In this document: one piece after another, positions 1 to 12,610 of the stretch
Layout: the number at the start of each line of letters is the position of its first letter
Position numbering within the stretch: the stretch's first letter is position 1
Source of the DNA: Oegoconia quadripuncta
Lineage: Eukaryota > Arthropoda > Insecta > Lepidoptera > Autostichidae
Reading direction: 5' to 3'
DNA: 64,000 nt
NCBI GenBank assembly: GCA_949316235.1
Contig: OX438742.1
Coordinates: forward strand, 13,577,315-13,641,314
Notes under the pieces: generated by a model
Database searches by the model: none
Told to the model about the DNA's origin: nothing
Seen by the model: only the letters and a program-made list of their open reading frames with translations
Program-made: the position numbers and the translations under genes

Positions 1-396
1 TGTGGGAAAACTAGTCAAAGAATACATCGCTGGCCAGCAACATATATCTCGACTTATTCCGTTCGCACAGGATACCCTTACAATACGAGTTCGACGATAC
101 CATTGTAGATATTATACAAAATAAAATTAGTAGAACAAAAATGTAACATGGCGACAAAAAGCCTTCACTTCGGAGCTTGATATCGATCTATGTCCTTATT
201 TGGTATCTACAAGAACATAATAGGTAAGTATGACCAAATTTTAAGTTATTCTGAAATAATTTCTAATTAATGAATTTATAAGTAGGAAAAAAGGTGTATG
301 TCCCATATTACGAAGCTTTACAAAAAAAAATATGTTTTTTTAATGTTTATAACAGCAATAATACTAATATTGATATTTTAACTGGAAGCACTCGTG

Positions 397-422
397 GCAC
401 ATGAGTAAATTTACTCATGTGC
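397..422. repeat. 26-nt perfect palindrome
   Basis: GCACATGAGTAAA and its exact complement meet with no loop. Noncoding surroundings. Confidence 0.85.
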
Positions 423-597
423 TCGTGGCGCATTTGCTATTCGCTTTCGGCTGGTGGCATTTTAATACGAATATTTTCCTGCATCAGACGACACGTTAAA
501 TAGTCGATCCCGATTGTTTTTAATTGAAAGTCGATAAGCCAAATCGGTGGCCTATAGGGGCGGCTTAAAATCACTGACTGTCAGGTGACCATTGACA

Positions 598-715
598 CTT
601 TACCAATGCGCACTGGGCCCGTGTGGTGGATTATGGCCCATACCCTGAAGCACTACTCCCAGGCTGATGCTGTATGTCCAGGAGTAGGCCACAGTATGAA
701 GAAAATGAAGATGAC
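598..715 (+). mobile_element. SINE family III, 3' fragment, decayed
   Basis: CAATGCGCACTGGGCCCGTG, GTGGATTATGGCCCATACCC and GAAGATGA match the 3' part of the element at 43950-44055. The open frame over it has no coding meaning. Confidence 0.5.
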
Positions 716-894
716 CCGGCGGAAAACTTTAAATCGTTGTCAGTGGCAACTTTTATTTTTAAAGGTATCACGTACACAAACCTCGTCTCGTTGCAACCCT
801 CTCCCAATAAGAGGAGGCTGTGCGTCAACAGTTGGGACGTGTAAGGCTGATGAGGAATTTTTTTTCAAAATTTGCAAGTCAAATTAGAACCATA

Positions 895-1215
895 GAGACA
901 TGAACTAATGCTGCAGCCAGGATTGTCTCTTCCGGAGGCGATGTCCTTATCGGTTAATAGTACGGATACGAATTTTGCATATTGATATACGGTTATAGGT
1001 TTGATAGTTTAACATGATTTCCGCGATGACCTGATACTGCAGTCAGAATTGTCTCCCCAAGAGGAATCTCCTCAATTTATATATACGTTTAGTTCTGATG
1101 GTTAAACATGATTGTCAGCATTATTTAGACATGAACTGATGCCGGAGCCAGGATCGTCTCCTCAGGAAGGGAATTAATAGCACGATTAGGAAATTTTGCA
1201 TACACGGTTCGTTTT
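895..1215 (+). repeat. three diverged tandem units of about 105-126 bp
   Basis: Each unit holds a GCTGCAGCCAGG-like core (911, 1037, 1142), then TTGTCTC.., GAGGAA, a TTAATAGCACGG-like part and AAATTTTGCATA with a TACGGTT end. The period is 126 then 105 bases. Units of this type, inverted, occur at 4862-5040. Confidence 0.65.
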
Positions 1216-1219
1216 ACAC

Positions 1220-3175
1220 GATTTGTGATGAAATTTGGTACACGTAGGTATGTACGTGTATCTAAGTAAAGTCGACGTCTCATGGTGGAAGTCTCATGAA
1301 GCCAGAAGGCTGGCAAGTACCCGATAGTTAACTTCTATAACATTCACGACTGTTTCTTTATTTATTTTTATTTAAATATTTTAAAATAAATGTTTAGTTT
1401 TAAAATGTTTTATTTTTACTTTAAATTTATTGTAATAAACATTATTCCTCAATGTTCAAAAATTTTCGTGTCTAAAATAAGTCATAAAAAGGATCGAAAA
1501 AAATAGCTGATGAGAGTGTTTAAATATATACCTATTCGATAGTCCCCTTAACAGTTTAAAAGTAAATAACGTTCAAATTGAAAATCTTCGAAATAAATAA
1601 ACCAATTCTATTGTAAGTTTTGTAATAAGCAGTATCATATTACAAAACACAAGTCGAAAAAGTTATAGAGGGGGTTTTTAGAAAACAACCCGTTGAAATG
1701 AGACAGACTTTTAAATTTTCCCCGTTATAGAGATCTTTTTATAAATGTTAATTTTCTAGCGCTTTAGTTCCTCAAGTAACCTTATAATGTAATCGCGTAA
1801 TACCTATCGACCGAAGTAAACTATACCCGGTGCCGATTGAAGTCGCACGATAGTGCATTGCACTGTAAGTAAATACTGTGATGCAGAAACTCGGCGACAT
1901 TACAAGTTCTCCTAGATTCCGTAGCAAGCGCTTCCGTAGCAAGGAAAGTTCGAAAGTTTGCGACAAAGTTAGTACCAAATACAAAGTAAGTAGTAAAGAG
2001 CGAAATAAATTTGCGTAGAACATAAATTTTAAATGTTGTTTGATAAAATATTTTAGTTGCTGGCAAAGGTAAAGGATAACTAGAACCAACATGTCTCTTT
2101 CCGTGGATGTCGCAAAATGAGATTATATACGGGAACTTTTCTCTTGACCATAAATTTTTTATTTATTATTTTATTAATAATCCCGTGAAGTGGTTAATTT
2201 TCTTTTAATATTCCCAACATCATATTTTATAAACCTTTTATAAATTATTTATATACTGTACATATAAAACTGCTTAGGTGAAGGGAGAAATTTAATTATT
2301 ACTCATGATTATTACTTTAGTTCGAAAATCTTTTAAGATTAGGAAAGGATAATAAATCAACACTTCCGGAAGTACCCATCGATTTCTTAAAAAAAAAACT
2401 GTGTTTTTCTAAAATAAATATCGTAGAAAGAATAATCAAAATAAATAATGCGCGGTCCCGCGATGGAATGCCGCTGGCGCTCGTTTTTCCTTTTTTTAAT
2501 TCATTCATTAGTTTAGTACTAATCCCTTTGCATTGTTTTCTTTCAACCTGCCCTTTTCAAACTCTACTAACAAATACGCCCAGTTTTTGAGTCATTTGTT
2601 TTAAAGTTACACTTTATTCGGTATCTAAATCTACTAATCTCCAATTATAATTCGTCATAGAATAGTAACTGGAACAAGCCACAATCCACGCGGCGAGGGC
2701 CCCGGCTCCTTAATATTATAATCTTATTCTAAACACAGAATATATTAAGTAACAGTCAGCCCAAGTTGTTACCCACAGTCTGTTGTCACAGTCTTGAGGT
2801 ATGTACTTCACACTAACTTTGTTCATCCTTAAATGAAAATGTAGGTAGGGAATATACTTATTTAAGTTTAGTTTGTTGTGTGATGTTTCGAGAATCCCGT
2901 GTGAAAGCTTGAACTGTGGTGTAAAGGTCAGATAGGTACTCTTAAATGAGTTTAGGTATTGCAGATCGACCATAATTTCAATGTAAAGGAAAAGTTCGCT
3001 TTATCTAATTTACCTCTGTGTATACACACGTAGATTAGGGGAACGTAATTGTTCACTGATGTGTGAACCTTTTTAAACCATTATAATTGGAGTGCGTGTA
3101 CTATCGAGTTAATACTTTTTAGAATTTAGGATTATGTATACGCTCGAATTTATGAAAGAAAGCACATTTATTACT
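1220..3175. other. gene-free AT-rich DNA, nothing recognised
   Basis: Minus-strand frames at 1772-2092 and 2716-2973 lack any domain or plausible start and look accidental. No repeat family was recognised. Confidence 0.6.
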
Positions 3176-3182
3176 TACAAGC

Positions 3183-3402
3183 TTTCCGCCCGCGGCTTCG
3201 CCTGCGTTGAATAGCTTTATTGCAGAAATTTGTTTATTCCGCGGGATCTATTCACTTTATCGGGATAAAAAGTATCCTATGTTTTAATCCGTGGTATGGT
3301 CTACCTATATACCAAATTTCAGCCAAATCCGTTCATCCGTTTCGCCGTCATTGAGCAACAAACAAACAAACATCCAAACTTTCGCATTTATAATATTAGT
3401 TA
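3183..3402 (-). repeat. interspersed repeat family C (CGAAGCCGCGG type)
   Basis: It reads CCGCGGCTTCGCCTGCGTTG, then AAAAAGTATCCTATG, ACCAAATTTCAGCCAAATCC and CATCCAAACTTTCGCATTTATAAT. It is the inverse of the copies at 8490-8662 and 32176-32404. This sequence type is very common in Lepidoptera. Confidence 0.7.
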
Positions 3403-4427
3403 CATAAATGCAATCTAACGTACCACATAACATTAGTGATACCTAAGTACTTGGTCGTATACAAGGTTGTTCAAAGAATCGTTTAGGAGAACGAGGCAGT
3501 TTTATGACTAATTAAATGTTTAGAAGAAAATACCAATTATCCATTTTTTTTAAACCTAGTTTTAGTTACCATTAAAAGTGTATCTTCTTTTGGCTATAAC
3601 TATAGAAAATTAACACATTTACAATAGGTTACTTAAATAATTTACAATAAGTATTTTATTCGTGTGAACAATCCCCTCGGTTACCTATTTTGTGCGATAT
3701 AGGACTTCTTTTTTTTGGATTATAAATGACATTGTTATCGAAATATCACTTGTTTATGAATTGTCTTTTCACTGGTAATTTTTATTACATATACTTACGT
3801 ATATAAAGTCACGACCTTTACCCCAAATGAGATATCCCAAATAAGCGTATCGGTGTTCCAAACAATAAAATTTTAGATATTCACGACACTTCCAGTGAAG
3901 TTAGGAGATCTTTACAAGTGGAGGCCGTGTAGCTTGCTGCATATGCTGCGCCAAATTCGATATTTGCTGGCTGCTGTGGCACATGTGACATAACTTTCGG
4001 TGTCATAGATCATGGATTTCATATCTTCGATCGAATAATCGAACATCTAATACAGGACCATAGTAAGCTTCTCTACATAGAGTTCAAGAACCATATTCGT
4101 CCAATCGAACTCTACGAGTAGCCATGTTTCATGTGCTTGAGAAGGTTTGAACCATTTGAAATTTTGGAAGACGTTATGAAATATTGAAATTTGGTTTGCT
4201 GTGTCTGTGAAGCTGGTTTTGTAAACAGATCTAAATTGGAATGTCATTATGAGACACACGGGTAAATGAAACTGAAGTATGTTTTATAATTTTCAGAATT
4301 TTCTAACAACTTACATGTTTTACGGTGAAAACACAACACGGATTACCAACAGTATATATAATGTTGCCCGATAAAATACAACTTATGTACTTAGTGTGTA
4401 TATACATAACCTCACGAGCATCATCCC

Positions 4428-4645
4428 AAACATTATTATAAAGTTTAATGCTTGAAACAATGTTGTTTGTGTGGATGGCCACGGTTCACCTTTCGAAATA
4501 TACAGAAATGCACACTTAATAGGGGGTGAGTCCATCACCGTTAAAACGTGCAAGTCTATATGATTTTTGATGAAGTCTCATAGTCGCTTTTTACGACACC
4601 CAAGAGAAGGGATGGGCGGTTCAATTTTTTTTTACCTTCCGAAAA
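4428..4645 (+). repeat. interspersed repeat family A, copy 1
   Basis: It contains AAGTTTAATGCTTGAAACAA, GTTCACCTTTCGAAATATAC, AGAAATGCACA and CGCTTTTTACGACACCC followed by GAGAAGGG. The same blocks in the same order recur at 17895-18125, 37215-37480 and, reversed, 7140-7345. A left-hand piece (3800-3880: GAGATATCCCAAATAAGCGT and GTTCCAAACA) lies 550 bp upstream and may be the same copy split by an insertion. Confidence 0.65.
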
Positions 4646-4861
4646 TACACATCATTTTTATTATTATTGAAAATGCTTCGATACGAACATTATGAATGTA
4701 AAGGATTTTGTTTATTTTCTTTCTTTCACATTGTTACACTGACTTAATTGTTTGCATAGTATAGTTGACGGGTCGAAGCTAAATAGAATATTTTCACGGG
4801 ATTCGGAGGCCTGGTTGGAAGGTAATTCATAACAATAACTTTAAAAAGAAGCTTTAGTACT

Positions 4862-5040
4862 CCATCATGATTATCACATATTGTTCTAGTGTCACCGTAT
4901 ATACAAAATTTCGAAACCGTGCTATTAACCTTAGAGGAGATCCCTCTTGGGGAGACAAACCTGGCTGCAGCATCAAATCAACGCGCAAATCATATTTAAC
5001 TGTCCCAAAACTAACCGTGTATACAAAATTGGATGATGAT
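4862..5040 (-). repeat. inverted units of the 895-1215 tandem repeat
   Basis: The minus strand reads GATGCTGCAGCCAGG, TTTGTCTCCCCAAGAGGGA, TTAATAGCACGG and AAATTTTGTATATACGGTG. It is better preserved than the units at 895-1215. A + open frame across it is not a gene. Confidence 0.65.
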
Positions 5041-5504
5041 GATGAAATATAGGTGATGTCAAGCTGGTTCAAATTTTTATAATATTCCCTCCTTCTAAGT
5101 ATTTGATATTAACTTCTCTTTTACATTATATATCTTTCAATACAACAAACTCGTTCTGTCGGTGGAAGTTGAAAAATTTTTATTTAAAAATAACTCGCAC
5201 ACATATCGATAACCATTCAGCAATATTCACTTATCTCTGTATTTCCAGTGGACCTGTTTTATTCGTAAAATGCGTTTTCTCTTATGAGATATTTCCAGTG
5301 CTCAGATATTAGTTTGTATGTAATTCCAAAGATGCGGCACAATTCACTTACCAACGAGATTGAAAGGCTTCTCTTTGTGTGAAAAGAAGATTATTGTGTA
5401 GAAAGTTATGAAGAAATGTTTACCGCATTTTGTTGAAAAGTGGATAAAATAATAAAATTTTTGAAATGTGTAGGATATGATATCCTTTTTACTTAAAAAT
5501 TCGT

Positions 5505-5860
5505 CTTTTTTAACCGACTTCAAAAAAGGAGGAGGTTATGTATTCGGGGCGTATTTTTTACACGCTTTTATTAGCTTCACTTGTAATTAACAATGTAATC
5601 GAATCTTGAAAGTTAATTTAAACTTACTTCTAATTGTCGTATCAAAATGAAACTTTGTATGCATATGTAATTCTGACGACAATATTATAATTTGGTATTT
5701 TGGAGCTGATCTGATGATGGACCCAGGAAGATCCACCTCCTTCAGTGGCTACTAGTAAACCCCTCGAGTTTGGGCTCATATGACTCGTTTTCAGGAGTCC
5801 AATATATTACACTTGGTGTCGACGATCTGATGATGGAGCCAGGAGATGGATGGTGGAAAT
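5505..5860 (+). repeat. repeat with GACTTCAAAAAAGGAGGAGG start and two CTGATGATGGAGCC-like blocks
   Basis: It begins with ACCGACTTCAAAAAAGGAGG and AGGTTATGTATTCG, a common lepidopteran repeat end. Further on, GATCTGATGATGGACCCAGG (5709) and GATCTGATGATGGAGCCAGG (5825) are two related blocks 116 bases apart. Similar blocks occur at 14605-14625. Confidence 0.5.
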
Positions 5861-6170
5861 GTAGTGTGTTTCTCTTAGTTTTTTAAACTACATATTATTA
5901 TTTTGGTTTGCTTCGGATAACCCACGCACTGTATAGATTTTTATGATTACAATGCTAACTAAAAAAATTCAAATTCTCTTAACCTTATTCTTTCTATAAG
6001 GTCCTATTAGCGTCTCTCATTGGTCGACATAAGTGACTGGAGAGCTGACAGGTATTTCGCCAACAAATTAGCATTGCTGTCCAGTGGAACAATGCTGTCA
6101 GCGTGTGTACCTTCGCTTCACAGCGACGCGTTTTTTCTTTCCATTTTCCCTTTTATCTGTATTGATATGT

Positions 6171-6333
6171 GACGGCTCGTTTGGTGTAGGGATAGAAACT
6201 CTGACAGCTATACCAAAAGGTCGCGGGTTCGAATCCCGCTAGGGCATAATGTTTGTATGATGAATATAGAGATACGTGCACCTGAGTTATGGATGTTTCC
6301 TTTTCATTATAAGGAATTTTATTTGACACTATA
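6171..6333 (+). mobile_element. tRNA-derived SINE, family II, next to a LINE
   Basis: It has GTTTGGTGTAGGGATAG (A box), GTCGCGGGTTCGAATCCCGC (B box), GTTTGTATGATGAATATAG and CCTGAGTTATGGATGTTTCC. The LINE fragment starts immediately after it. Confidence 0.75.
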
Positions 6334-7003
6334 AGTACTCACTTAGAAGCGCCGCGGATATAAATACAATCTTTGTTCTACAAAAACGAGCCGCTCGCAC
6401 AATTTATCAATTGAGACCGGCAGTGTCACTTAGAGATAGGTTTAAAGTGTATAACATTCTAACCTTTTCGTCACAGTACATTTTACAAAATCTAATGTAT
6501 GTCAAAAAAATATTGCATCATTTAGGAAAAATAGTGATAAACATGATGTCAATACAAGAAATAAAGATAAACTTGCAGGTCATATAAGTCGTCTCCGCAA
6601 AGTCAGTAATTCATTCAAAGGGTTATGCATACGCTTTTTCAATAAGGTCCCAGTTGATATACAAAATCTTCCTCTCGATAAATTTAAAGATACTATAAAA
6701 CAGAAACTAATTAACAAAGCATATTATAAAATATCAGACTATTTAGATGATAATCATCCCTGGACATAATCAGATCGTTCGCATGCCAGGCTATTTCACG
6801 ATTAATAATGAAATATAAAAACCTTTACGTAAAATCAAAGCCTGATTTTAAAAGAGCAACCCTTCGAGTTTCTTGCTTGTTCTTCTCAGGGGAAAATTGG
6901 ATTTTGAACAAGCAGTAGCTTAAAAAATGTAAAATTGACTATTTTAAGTATACTCTATGTACCTACAAAATAAAGCATTTTTGATTTTGACTTTGACTTT
7001 GAA
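6334..7003 (+). mobile_element. 5'-truncated LINE 3' end, jockey/Daphne-like, with RT C-terminal pseudogene
   Basis: From about 6382 the + strand reads as the tail of a LINE reverse transcriptase (KRAARTIYQLRPAVSLRDRF). It continues to a conserved end (SFKGLCIRFFNKVPVDIQNL) and stops after HPWT near 6768. One base is missing in an A-run near 6530, breaking the frame. The 3' UTR contains AAAAGAGCAACCCTTCGAGTTTCTTGCT and ends in a TTTGACTTTGACTTTGA tail (6985-7003), typical of this lepidopteran LINE group. A second copy of the same 3' UTR is at 11712-11873. A SINE abuts it on the left. The clade name is from memory of such tails. Confidence 0.72.
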
Positions 7004-7139
7004 GGTCATACATTTTTAGATGTAATGGTGGCGCTGTGGACAGCATGCTCTAATCCGGTTTTGTGAATAATGTTGCAAAAATAACAGTGTTACAGTCAAT
7101 AAACATAATTTATAATGTTTCACACAACCATAATTTAGC

Positions 7140-7345
7140 TTAGATTTGTATTAAGTAAATGTGTTTTAACAGTGATAGGCTCACATCGTCACTAGTGCAC
7201 TTCTATATATTTCTAACGGTGAAATGTGTACTTTGTTTCAACCACTCAACTTATAATGTTTGGAACACCCGTACGCTTATGTTTGGGATATCTCTGGCCA
7301 CCGCACTTGGGATAAAGGTCGTGACTTTGGTTTACGTCACATATA
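7140..7345 (-). repeat. interspersed repeat family A, copy 2 (inverted)
   Basis: The reverse complement carries AAAGTCACGACCTTTATCCC, GAGATATCCCAAACATAAGCG, GGGTGTTCCAAACATTATAA and GTGAGCCTATCACTGTTAAAAC. It is inverted relative to the copy at 3800-4645, with a SINE and a LINE between them. Confidence 0.6.
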
Positions 7346-8029
7346 ATACCTAACTATAAATTCAAAATTTAGAAAATCCCCTAGATAACAAGCGATTAAA
7401 ACAAAACGGTTGAACCTATTTTGTTAAAACTTATCGAAAAACCACCGCTAGAAAACTTGCTTTCGCAAATAAAATAAAAAATAGCATCCAAATCTGTTCA
7501 CCCGTTGAAGAGCTACGGTGTCACAGACTTATAACAGCCCTCTTTTTGCGTCCGGGGTTAAAAGTAGAATCAATTCGTATTTTCCCCTGGATGTCATGAA
7601 ACGCGGCTAAGGGACTTTACATCAAAAACATCTATACACTTTTTGAACGGTCTCGTGTGCATTTTTGTATTTTGCACGCGGTTACATACCTAAACTTTTA
7701 ATTTTTTGCATAGCTCTCTGAATTTGAATAACTCTACCTATATTTTCATCAGTTGATTGTATTTTAGACTACTGTCCAACGAACCCGGCAATATGCAGTA
7801 GGTATGCAAAAAAAATGGTTAAATTGCTTCACTTCTATTTATTCTAAAATTTATTAAGAAATGAAAAACCGGATGAACGCACTTAATAAAATTATAAGGC
7901 TTTTCGTCATTTAATTATGAAACCCTAAAAAATCCATCGCCTTTCCTCACTTTGAGATGAAGTTATAAACTTACTCATGTGTGTTTTTTGTTAGTGAAAT
8001 ATGGTGTACCGACCAAGTGGCGAATCACA

Positions 8030-8460
8030 AAGTTCTTTACTTAAAAATGGAGTACGAGTAGGACTCGTCCCTGAGGGTTCCATACATAAAAAAACTCAAA
8101 ATACAAAAATCTTTATTTTCAAATTACAGTCGACGGTACATCAATTTAAATCAGAGGTTGGGACCAACCTTTTAAGTATTTATTGTACCAGGCGGCCTCG
8201 CTCTTCCATTGCTCGAACATACTTTAAACTTGACTGTATACAAAATAGAAAAGTGAGCTGAAAGTTTTGAAAGAATACAAAATTAGTATTAAATATGTTA
8301 TATGTATACATAACAACACCATTGACAAACTTTTGTAGGCGTATTTTGGAAAAATGGAATCCTTATAGGATCTTTTTGTTGGCCATCTACCCATCTGTCT
8401 GTCCGTATGTCATGGTCCCCTTTCTCAGAAACGGTTGGAGAAAACAGCCATCACTTGAAA
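8030..8460 (+). repeat. fragments of a GCCAAGTGCGAGT/TCTGTCTGTCCGT repeat
   Basis: GAGTACGAGTAGGACTCGTC with CCTGAGGGTTCCATAC (8050-8086), and ATCTACCCATCTGTCTGTCCG with AGAAACGG (8385-8440), match the two ends of a repeat common in Lepidoptera, with unrelated sequence between. A related start is at 52885-52920 (ACCGGTCAAGTGCGAGTAGG). Confidence 0.45.
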
Positions 8461-8489
8461 ATCTCATAGAATTGCAAAATCTATCTATC

Positions 8490-8662
8490 TACCTAATATT
8501 ATAAATGCGCTGTTTAGATGTTTGTTTTTAGTTCGTTTGTTTCTCAATCACGGCGAAACCGATGAACAGATTTGGATGAAATTTGGTATAGAGATAGACA
8601 AATAATACGATACGAGATAATAAAGTTATCCCACACAGGCGAAGCCGCGGGCTAGAAGCTAG
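8490..8662 (+). repeat. interspersed repeat family C
   Basis: It has ATATTATAAATGCGC, GTTTCTCAATCACGGCGAAAC, GATTTGGATGAAATTTGGTAT and CACAGGCGAAGCCGCGGGC. Confidence 0.7.
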
Positions 8663-9321
8663 TAGATACCTATATTTTGATTTCACACAAACTTCCTTTT
8701 TAATTTGTGACTACTCCGCTGTGGTAATAATATTATCTTCTCACGTCAATAATTGGGAATTGGCGTCGGTAATAGTCAACCTGCAGTCCTTTTGTGAGAA
8801 CATGTTGAAATGGCTGGCGGAGTGGCAATCCCGCGAATTTCCGGTGAGTGTCCTTATCCGAGTTCTCTCGATCCGATTTCCAGGGTTTGAACGACGCAAA
8901 ATCGGATCCGGACGGAGGTTCTCCGGTGTAACACCTCTACAAGTAGGGCTTTAAAGACGCGAGCATTCGTAGACCGGATGCAGAGCTAGGAAATTAATTT
9001 ATAACAAGATGAAATACTAAAACGAACATGTTTTTTTATTGTGAAAAATGTCTGAACTACGACCGTAACATTTCTAGTATAAGCAGTCGGTGATATCATT
9101 TGCTTGTAGTGTTTTTTTTTAATAACTATAAATTGAAAGTTTAGTATACCTCCGAACGAATGTGATATCATCCAACTATACTAAAATATAAATATCTTTG
9201 AAACACCTTACCCGAATTTCTTCAAACGTTGGCTAATACGCTGTCCCCGCTCGTTTAGTCTATAATATAAAAAAAAAAACCACTCAAATCGGACCACGCA
9301 TTATTAAGATACATTATAAAA

Positions 9322-9651
9322 CGCCTGCGTGGCTCAATGTAAACAATATAGGGTTTACGATTCGAAGGTAGCCGGTTCGAGGCCCAGCGAGGTATATTTT
9401 AGTATACTCGGTTTGGTTGGTGGTAGGGACTTTAAATGTCCGCCTGGCTAGCTACCACCATTTTATCTAAATCTGCCGCCAAACAGCAATGTTAACAGCA
9501 TTATTGTGTTCCGGCTGTTAGAAATAAGATAGCCAGTTCCCCAAATAACATGGGGTTTCCGGGTCAGTACACTTCCACCTTCGGCCTCATCTTCACTTAA
9601 CATCAGGTGTGATTAAGGTCAAGTCCTAACCCATTGTGCATAAATAAAAAA
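9322..9651 (+). mobile_element. tRNA-derived SINE, family I, full-length-like
   Basis: The 5' head has an A-box-like GCGTGGCTCAATGTA and a B-box-like CCGGTTCGAGGCC. The body has GGTGGTAGGGACTTTAAATGTC, CTGCCGCCAAACAGCAATG and CACTTAACATCAGGTGTGATT, then an A-rich tail. The same order recurs in six other copies in the window, which establishes the family. Confidence 0.8.
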
Positions 9652-11711
9652 TATCCGGACAAAGACTGAAGGACACACACAGAACGCTGTCAAACACATA
9701 ATACCCGTCGTTTTTCGTCGGAGGTTAAAAAAGATTTTCGTAGTAAACTAAATCATGATGTTTGTTGAAATATTTGAAAAGAACATTTGTTAGTAATATA
9801 TCTCAGTTGGACGTGCAGATAAGAAATAAATAATTCAGTACAATTGTTCATGCAAGCATTCAAACATATTTGAAGAAGTATTCATATTGGACTGCTATAG
9901 TTTATTTTCTAATTCTATCGCACCATTTCATTGTATAGTATTCATACACATTTTCATACTTCACACTTCGCAGATTGTAATTATCTTCGACTTATTATAC
10001 TAAGTTAAATTAAAAATTAGATAAGCTTACAAGCAATTGAATTACCATTTTACAAACTCTGTAAACTTTATTCTTCAGCTTACATAGTTCTTAAAAATAA
10101 AGTACAGTTAAAATAAATGTAGACATAGTCTAAAACCTCTTTATAAACTGGCCATATTGTTTACAATAGGTACAATATTTACTATTAACGCATGTGCTAC
10201 AATCGGCAAATGTTAGGAAACCTTGGCACGGACCTAAATCTTTGGCTCACAGTAATATCACATGTACCTACCCGTGCCGAGCCTATCCAAACACCAACCA
10301 GATTACTTGCAAAGTCTGTTTGCTTACACCTCTAAGCGTCACCTCAGCACAAAACAAATACAAGTGCCGTAATAAACCTCCGACGGAGGTGGGCTGGCCT
10401 AGCTTTGACTAGGAGACTAGAAATGAATAGGGATCGATCTAATAACATACATGTACCTACAGGACAGGTACAAGGCGACAATCAACGCCACGTGCGGATT
10501 CTCCCACAGGATTGTGTGACATGTAAATGCATTCGGGGAGTTCGTCTTGGAAAGCTCTTAGCGTTTGAGGAACTAGATGTACGGTTAGGTAGATACGACT
10601 GTCTGTTTCGTGCAGTATGTTTAAATCACACTTCAAATTTAATCTTAAAAACTCTTTGCAAGTAGTTGTTATGTATTTATTTCCTACTACAGAATGTTAT
10701 TTGATGAAACATTCGTAATTATTTTATCTTGTTTTGAATGAATGAAAAGGTATTTGTGATAATCACTATTATAGTTTGATAAATTTAGGCTATCATATTC
10801 TTCTACTAAATATGTATTAAAGTGAGAATCCTTAAAGGACATTGAACTCGTACTAATTTTAATATTAGGTACGTATACCAAGTTAGTAGTGCTATCAGAT
10901 TTAAATTTGTTAGATTACCACCGGACGACTTAAATTAATAAAAAAAACTCGCTCTACATTTTAAATCAACTTAATTATTCACCGTCGTTGATTTTCCTAT
11001 GTTTTCTTCGTTTCTTCCAACATGAATATTTAGTTTATTTACAAAAATCTTGCGTGCGATACGCAGCTAACACGGGCAAGTTAATTAAAAAAAATAGCAT
11101 TTCTTATACACGATAAAGCAATGAAAACTCTTGTAAACATATTCGACACGTGTACAACAGATACGGTTTGTACATGTCGAGTGGATAACATACTTCCGCT
11201 AATATCCGGTCTACTTGTCAAGCTGTTTTTTTAAGTGGTTGATTAGTTGGAAAGTCCTTGAGGAATTAACGAAGGCTCAAAGACAGATGTGTTCACTTTT
11301 TTGTCGGTTAATGGTTAGTTTTATGTGGCCACTAGGCGCACTGCGGGGGGTGGGAGATATGGGGCCTTTTCATGATATACTATGAATTAACATTTGGACA
11401 GTGTCGGTGCCTGCTGTCTGGCGATTTTGCTGCAACTTAGAAGTGGTTAAAATTTAAACAATTTGTTTTCTGGGGTACTCTAATTAATTACAGTATAACA
11501 ATAATGCTGTATGGTTTCGGTACGTAAAAAAATATAAACAAACCGTCTCTTCCCGTGGGTGACATAGATATACACGTTTTAACGGCACTTGGCCCACACC
11601 CTGTCATCTGTGCATTTGAATATTTCGTAAGGTGACAGTAGATGTTGTTTCAAGCATACTTTATTTAATTATTAATTATACAATGTAATATAATTGTAAC
11701 CCAAACTTATT
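9652..11711. other. gene-free DNA, nothing firm
   Basis: 10190-10660 is less AT-rich and carries two adjoining + frames (10194-10412, 10405-10665), but neither shows a known domain or splice pattern. Could be an old, unrecognised repeat. Confidence 0.5.
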
Positions 11712-11873
11712 TAAAAGAGCAACCCTTGAGTTTCTTGCTCGATCTTCTCTGGGGAATCTGCTTTGCGAATGAGCAATAATGTCAATAATTTTAATATTAA
11801 GATAAAAAATGTGACGTTTTCAAGTGATAATCTTTATCCTACGAAATAAATATTTTTTGACTTTGACTTTGAC
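11712..11873 (+). mobile_element. LINE 3' UTR fragment, same family as 6334-7003
   Basis: It shares the AAAAGAGCAACCCTTGAG block and the following TTTCTTGCT...CTTCTCTGGGGA stretch with the copy at 6859-6895, and ends in the same TTTGACTTTGACTTTGACG tail. It is truncated at the 5' end and has no coding part. Confidence 0.75.
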
Positions 11874-12610
11874 GTTAAATATCGGCTGTAACTTAAAAAA
11901 AAGCTACTATCTTACTTTTAATTTTAGTTAATAATTTACAATCTGTATGTTTTTAATTAACTTCTTTATTTCATTAGGGCATTGTCTGAGATTGATTGAG
12001 AATGAGTACGATTTGGTGAAATGTACTGACGTCGACTTCTCGTGCTAAGTGGTTGTTATATTTCCTATGATTAATGACAGAGCAGTTCTAACAATGAAAA
12101 TATAGAGTTTTGTTTTTAGATAATGAGCGTTAACTGGATAAATAATTAATGGGCCTGTGTCAGTTGATATGAGCGATAGATAGAACATTTTGATCTACGC
12201 ATATAAAAGTATTAATGCCATGAAAAATACACATATAAGTATAAACGTATGGCCGTAGTAGAGGAGTTGATCTGCCGTCCTTTCGCGAATGTGGTTACGA
12301 TCCTAAGTCAATCCTGAATATATAAGTATCCAACAGTCTCAATTGGTCACCAGGATCACTTCAGGGTTCGGTACTACTGTGGAGAAAAATAAAACCTTGT
12401 GTTATATGTATCGGCCCGTCTTTCGTTCGCTACAACTGGTGGGCTAATTACGTAACATTACGATTCTCACTATCGGATAGTGATTGGTTGGCTCGTCTCT
12501 CGCTCGGCATTTGGACGATTTTTCTCATTGGTGATGATAACGATGAAGTTATAAAACAGGCCCTGAATTTGTAATTGAAAATGATTTTTTGATACAAAGG
12601 GGATCGTTTT

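Noticed and set aside
1772..2092. 106-residue hydrophobic minus frame
   Set aside because: Depends on a non-ATG start, lies in AT-rich DNA and has no motif.
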